Shown one piece after another: positions 22,797 to 26,265 of a stretch of DNA of 26,265 nt; position 1 is the first letter of the stretch, and every line of letters begins with the position of its first letter. The notes beneath the pieces are model-generated. The model saw nothing but the letters and a program-made list of their open reading frames with translations. It was not told where the DNA came from and searched no databases. Source of the DNA: Spirochaetales bacterium (lineage in GTDB: Bacteria > Spirochaetota > Spirochaetia > ARS1246); the NCBI GenBank assembly GCA_018644745.1, contig JABGPX010000528.1, positions 1 through 26,265 of the forward strand. The letters run 5' to 3'. Made by a program: the position numbers and the translations under genes.

Positions 22797-25070
22797 TCAA
22801 AGAACCGTGAAATATAGCGTGACAGGGGTCGGATTGCCCGGATTTCCAGTTTCGTCCTCAACAGAGAGAATGACATCGTATGGTCCCGAAACAGAATTGG
22901 TGTTGGCAAACCGGATTTGAGTAGCACTTACTTCCGCCTGCGTGAAAATATCTCCGGGAATAAGCGGAGCACTGAGTCTTCGCAACTCGCTACCCGGGGT
23001 GACGGAAACGACGGTGTATAAGATGTTATCATCGGTGGAATCTGAATCGCTGTATAGAAGCGTATTACTCGTCATGCCCGACCAAAGACCGGGATTGATT
23101 GCAAATCCGTTGGCGTTTACAAGTTGAGGTGCGGCGGCGCCCGGAGGATTCACATTGAAGGTAAGCGTAATTGGCGATATATTACCGGGATTTCCTGTTT
23201 CGTCCATTACAGAAAGATTCACTTGGTAGACGCCGGCACCGCCGGTATTTTGAAATTCCAGGAGTCCGGCGTTTATGTCAGCCTGAGTAAATACGGATGC
23301 GACAACTAATGGCGCCGAGTTAAGCCTTAATACGCCACCAGCTGTAGCGAAATCGAGGGTATAGCGGATATTGTTGTCTGTCGAATCGGCGTCAGAGTAA
23401 TCTAAGTTGGCAAAGCCTATGAATTGCGTGGTAAAGGCAGTGAGCGAAAATCCAACGGCGTTTACTTGCTGGGGTGCTGCCGTTGACGCCGCTTGTGTCA
23501 TGATAAAAGTCGGCGTCGTATAGTATGCGCTCGCTCCGTTGGAGTTTACTCCTCTAACCCTGTACCAATATGGTGTGCTTGGAGCTAAACCGCTGTCAAC
23601 AAAAGTGGTCAAAGGTCCCTGATATGGCAAATCCCAAAAGATTTGATCCTGCGATCGCTGAACATCATAAGTAGTCGCACCGAAACCGGCATCCCAGTCA
23701 AGCTGAATGGACTGATCTGTAATATTTGAGGACGTGATCCAGGTCGGAGCAGAAGGCGGCGTTCCCGCGGTGGTTCCCGCGGCCGAGAGACTAAACCCGC
23801 TATTCCCGAAGGCGTTATAGGCCTCGACTTGGTAAAGGTATGTCGTAGAGCTTGTGAGTCCGAAGTCGGTATATGATGTGGCGGATCCGGTAAAGCCTGT
23901 TGGGAACCATGTGGCTCCGGCGTCATCGCTACGCTCCAGGTTATATCCTGTGGCATCGGTCTCGGGATCCCAGCTGATAACCAGCGAGTTTGTGGTCGGG
24001 CTACCGACCGCAAGGTTAAGAGGTGAGAGAGGCGCTGCTCCTCCTGCAAGCGTGGTTCCTGCAATGGAAGGACTAAACCCGCTGCCCCCGTAGGTGTTAT
24101 AAGCTTCAACTTGGTAAAGGTATGTCGTTGAGCCCGTGAGTCCGAAGTCGGTATATGATGTGGTGGATCCGGTAAATCCTGTTACAATCCACGTGGCCCC
24201 GCCGTCATCGCTGCGTTCCAGGTTATATCCTGTGGTATTGGTCTCAGGATCCCAGCTGATATCGAGGGAATTCACGGTTGCATTATCGACTATGAGGTTC
24301 AAAGGATGGAAAGGTACTGTACCCCCGCCCGCGAGGGTGGTTCCGGAAATTGGCGAAGAAAATCCGCTGGCGCCGTATGAGTTAAGAGCTTCGACACGGT
24401 ACCAGTATACGGTTGAGTTTGTGAGACTATTGTGAGTAAAATTGGCGGCTGCGCCGTCGTGGCCGGGTGCGTCATTCCATGGTCCGGAAGAACTGACCGC
24501 CCATTGGAGGTTATAGCCGGTGGCATTTGATACAACTATCCAGCTGATAGTAAGCGAGCTGCTCGTGGCAGCATCGACCATGAGATTTGTCGGTATTGTT
24601 GGAGCATCTCCGGTAGTAGTACCTCCGCCAATGGTTAGCTGAGTGATTGCGTAGGTCGAATTGTTTCCGCCATTATCGTCGGATATGCTGGAGTTCGGAT
24701 CGACGATTATACCAATATAATAGGTACCGGCCGCGATAGCGGTCAGGTCGAAATCAGATACGACAATAGTCGTCGCCTGGCTGAGTCCTGCTCCTACGCT
24801 GATAAATTGAGAAAACACAGTAGGATCATTCCTGTCGATGATTAAATCATCGGAAAGTACTATCCACACTTCAGCACTTGGTACGCTCAAAGAGCCGCCA
24901 TTATAAACAGTAAATGAAACCTCTGTGCCGGCTGCATTCAAGAATACATCTTCGGCCTGGAGATCATAGGTATCTGAGCTAACTCCAAGAAGCGAAAATA
25001 ATTCATCACATCCTGTGAACATCGTTAGTATGCTGATACCTATTACAAGCAAAATAATCAGTTTCTTCAT
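22797..25070 (-). CDS. Large lipoprotein with CARDB, four FN3 and two cadherin/CSPG-like repeats
   Basis: 757 residues from the ATG at 25070, which has GGGGA upstream; an earlier ATG at 25112 adds 14 residues ahead of the signal peptide. The signal sequence MKKLIILLVIGISIL ends in FTGC, a relaxed lipobox, making Cys21 the likely lipid anchor. Domains follow in order: a CARDB-like adhesion domain (about 38-147), four fibronectin type III domains (about 157-246, 252-341, 347-435, 439-526) and two cadherin/CSPG-like repeats (about 532-641 and 646-757) sharing YSD.DSTD.NI.YT and FTQA. The second and third FN3 copies are nearly identical. It should lie on the cell surface or in the periplasm and could bind polysaccharide or other cells. 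No catalytic domain is seen. It has its own promoter and terminator. Confidence 0.85.
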   Translation of the reverse strand: MKKLIILLVIGISILTMFTGCDELFSLLGVSSDTYDLQAEDVFLNAAGTEVSFTVYNGGSLSVPSAEVWIVLSDDLIIDRNDPTVFSQFISVGAGLSQATTIVVSDFDLTAIAAGTYYIGIIVDPNSSISDDNGGNNSTYAITQLTIGGGTTTGDAPTIPTNLMVDAATSSSLTISWIVVSNATGYNLQWAVSSSGPWNDAPGHDGAAANFTHNSLTNSTVYWYRVEALNSYGASGFSSPISGTTLAGGGTVPFHPLNLIVDNATVNSLDISWDPETNTTGYNLERSDDGGATWIVTGFTGSTTSYTDFGLTGSTTYLYQVEAYNTYGGSGFSPSIAGTTLAGGAAPLSPLNLAVGSPTTNSLVISWDPETDATGYNLERSDDAGATWFPTGFTGSATSYTDFGLTSSTTYLYQVEAYNAFGNSGFSLSAAGTTAGTPPSAPTWITSSNITDQSIQLDWDAGFGATTYDVQRSQDQIFWDLPYQGPLTTFVDSGLAPSTPYWYRVRGVNSNGASAYYTTPTFIMTQAASTAAPQQVNAVGFSLTAFTTQFIGFANLDYSDADSTDNNIRYTLDFATAGGVLRLNSAPLVVASVFTQADINAGLLEFQNTGGAGVYQVNLSVMDETGNPGNISPITLTFNVNPPGAAAPQLVNANGFAINPGLWSGMTSNTLLYSDSDSTDDNILYTVVSVTPGSELRRLSAPLIPGDIFTQAEVSATQIRFANTNSVSGPYDVILSVEDETGNPGNPTPVTLYFTVL
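23811..24300 (-). repeat. Tandem 282-bp intragenic repeat (FN3 domains 2 and 3)
   Basis: Two neighbouring units, about 23811-24018 and 24093-24300, are offset by 282 bases (94 codons) and share long identical blocks, for example GGTAAAGGTATGTCGT at 23831 and 24113. Conservation at the DNA level, including third codon positions, points to recent duplication or gene conversion. Confidence 0.8.
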
Positions 25071-25100
25071 TTCGATCCCCCAATTTATGTCTATGAATGA

Positions 25101-25109
25101 TTTATACCA
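25101..25109 (-). promoter_or_regulatory. Extended -10 promoter element of the repeat lipoprotein gene
   Basis: On the minus strand TGGTATAAA provides an extended -10 (TGn plus TATAAA) about 31 bases ahead of the ATG. No good -35 is present, as is common for extended -10 promoters. The region between this site and the glycyl radical enzyme stop at 25162 holds a T-run but no stable hairpin. Confidence 0.45.
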
Positions 25110-25161
25110 CATTTATCGGAAAAAACTCAGGTTTAGCGAGCCTATTAGCCCAAAGAACCAT

Positions 25162-26265
25162 CTACAAAAGGTTTTGTGCGGTTCTCGCTATTATTTCGTC
25201 CTGCAAGTCTTTTCCGATGCTGACAAAATAGTCGCTATAGCCGGCGACGCGCACAATGAGTTCCCGATTCTCAAGGGGATTCTCCTGCGCCGATCGCAGA
25301 GTTTCTGAATCCACCACGTTGAATTGTATATGATGTCCGCCCAGGGAAAAATAGGTCCGGACCAAATCCATAACCTGCCGGGCGCCTTTCTCAAAAACTT
25401 CGGGGGTGAACTTCATATTGAGCAGGGTTCCACCGGTTTTTGCGTGGTCTATGCGTGCCGCCGATTTGATGACCGACGTGGGTCCGAGGTTGTCGACACC
25501 GTGGGAGGGAGAAATACCTTCGGAAATTGTGTCTCCCGACCGTCTGCCGTTTGGAGTGGCTCCCGTTACCGATCCGAAATAGATGTGCACAGTGGTTGGA
25601 AGAAGATTGACCCGGTATTCGCCGCCTTTGGTGTTCGGTCGGCCGTCGAGCAGCTCGAAATAAGTATCGAATAGAAACTCTGCTATATCATCGGCCCGAT
25701 GGTCGTCATTCCCGTAGAATGGTGTTTGCTGCGCCAGTCGGGCGCGCAATGATTCACTACTGTCGTAATTTTCGGCGAGTGCAGCGAGAAGATCCTTGAA
25801 AGAGACATTCTTTTCATCAAATACATGATGTTTTATCGCCGAAAGTGAGTCGGTAGCCGTACCGAGGCCGACACCTTGAATGTAAGTGCTGTTGTAACGG
25901 GCGCCGCCGGCGTGATAGTCCCGTGCTTCGCTGATACAATCATCAATAATAACCGACATGAATGGAGACGGCATGAGTTTCGCGTACAGCCGCTCTATTA
26001 TGTTATTTCCCTCGATCTTGAGATTGATAAAATACTCGAGCTGCTTTTTATAAGCGCTCTTTACCTGATCGAAAGAGGTGAATTCGGAAGCATCTCCGGT
26101 GATGAGGCCAATCTGCCTGCCGGTTGCCGGATCGACTCCATTATTGAGGGTCAGTTCGATGATTTTTGTCCAGTTACAATATCCTGTTAAAGTACAGCTT
26201 TCCTTACCGAACGCGCTGATTGTTACGCAGCCGCTCGGACCGCCGGCCAGTGCGTCTTCCATGCT
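25162..26265 (-). CDS. Glycyl radical enzyme, HypD/PFL-like (5' end outside window)
   Basis: The C-terminal 367 residues of a protein that should be about 780-800 long; the N-terminus lies beyond the right edge. The glycyl radical motif VRVAGYSDYF, about 25 residues from the end, is intact. The catalytic Cys is in PSGCVTISAFGKES, very near the window edge. Other family segments are LTLNNGVDPATGRQIG, IIDDCISEARDYHAGGARYN, LPTTVHIYFGSVTGATPNGRR and HHIQFNVVDSETLR. The sequence is closest, by memory of the family, to trans-4-hydroxyproline dehydratase-type and unassigned 'pyruvate formate-lyase family' proteins. The dehydratase and lyase groups have Glu two residues after the Cys (GCVE), but here it is Thr (codon at 26221-26223). 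Pyruvate formate-lyase itself has paired Cys, also absent. The enzyme needs a radical-SAM activase, not seen here. Substrate unknown. Confidence 0.9.
   Translation of the reverse strand, partial: SMEDALAGGPSGCVTISAFGKESCTLTGYCNWTKIIELTLNNGVDPATGRQIGLITGDASEFTSFDQVKSAYKKQLEYFINLKIEGNNIIERLYAKLMPSPFMSVIIDDCISEARDYHAGGARYNSTYIQGVGLGTATDSLSAIKHHVFDEKNVSFKDLLAALAENYDSSESLRARLAQQTPFYGNDDHRADDIAEFLFDTYFELLDGRPNTKGGEYRVNLLPTTVHIYFGSVTGATPNGRRSGDTISEGISPSHGVDNLGPTSVIKSAARIDHAKTGGTLLNMKFTPEVFEKGARQVMDLVRTYFSLGGHHIQFNVVDSETLRSAQENPLENRELIVRVAGYSDYFVSIGKDLQDEIIARTAQNLL

Noticed and set aside
23800..24320. Repeats considered as a CRISPR-like array
   Set aside because: The period is 282 bases, in frame, and encodes FN3 domains; there are no short repeats with unique spacers.

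Overview
The window looks like an accessory, glycan- and C1-oriented stretch of the chromosome of an anaerobic or facultatively anaerobic bacterium with a cell envelope carrying lipoproteins. Gene families (GH4, a PHP-type CehA/McbA-like hydrolase, a UroD-like remnant, a glycyl radical enzyme, NAD-linked formate dehydrogenase, relaxed lipobox) fit a free-living marine or sediment spirochaete best. That placement is an inference from family composition, not from a marker gene.

Left part (1-4225): a partial CBM9-like protein on the minus strand, a calcineurin-like phosphoesterase on the plus strand, and a minus-strand pair made of an alpha/beta-hydrolase esterase and a GH140/apiosidase-like glycosidase. 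Middle part (4273-15454): a long co-directional plus-strand run. It holds a PHP-domain metallohydrolase, a truncated UroD-family remnant, a GH4 glycosidase, glutathione-independent formaldehyde dehydrogenase, a three-subunit NAD-dependent formate dehydrogenase (NuoE-like, NuoF-like, molybdopterin catalytic subunit) and a sulfatase. Read together, these could strip, cleave and desulfate a decorated glycan and oxidise a released C1 unit from formaldehyde to formate to CO2 with NADH formation.

Right part (15559-26265): a small RRM RNA-binding protein followed by a structured, terminator-bearing gap; then a VWA protein / histidine kinase / OmpR-family regulator operon. The operon is preceded by an array of TTACA elements at exact 11-bp spacing, a good candidate operator for its own regulator. 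Next come a zinc alcohol dehydrogenase (apparently leaderless), a stand-alone E2-acyltransferase-fold protein, an exported probable outer-membrane protein, a large FN3/cadherin-like repeat lipoprotein, and the C-terminal two thirds of a glycyl radical enzyme. That enzyme is closely similar to the hydroxyproline-dehydratase-type family but lacks the Glu expected two residues after the catalytic Cys.

No tRNA, rRNA, CRISPR array, transposase or phage gene was recognised. The points most worth a second look are the 11-bp operator array, the altered glycyl radical enzyme active site, the 13-bp perfect hairpin abutting the formate dehydrogenase start codon, and the coupling of formaldehyde/formate oxidation to a glycan locus.
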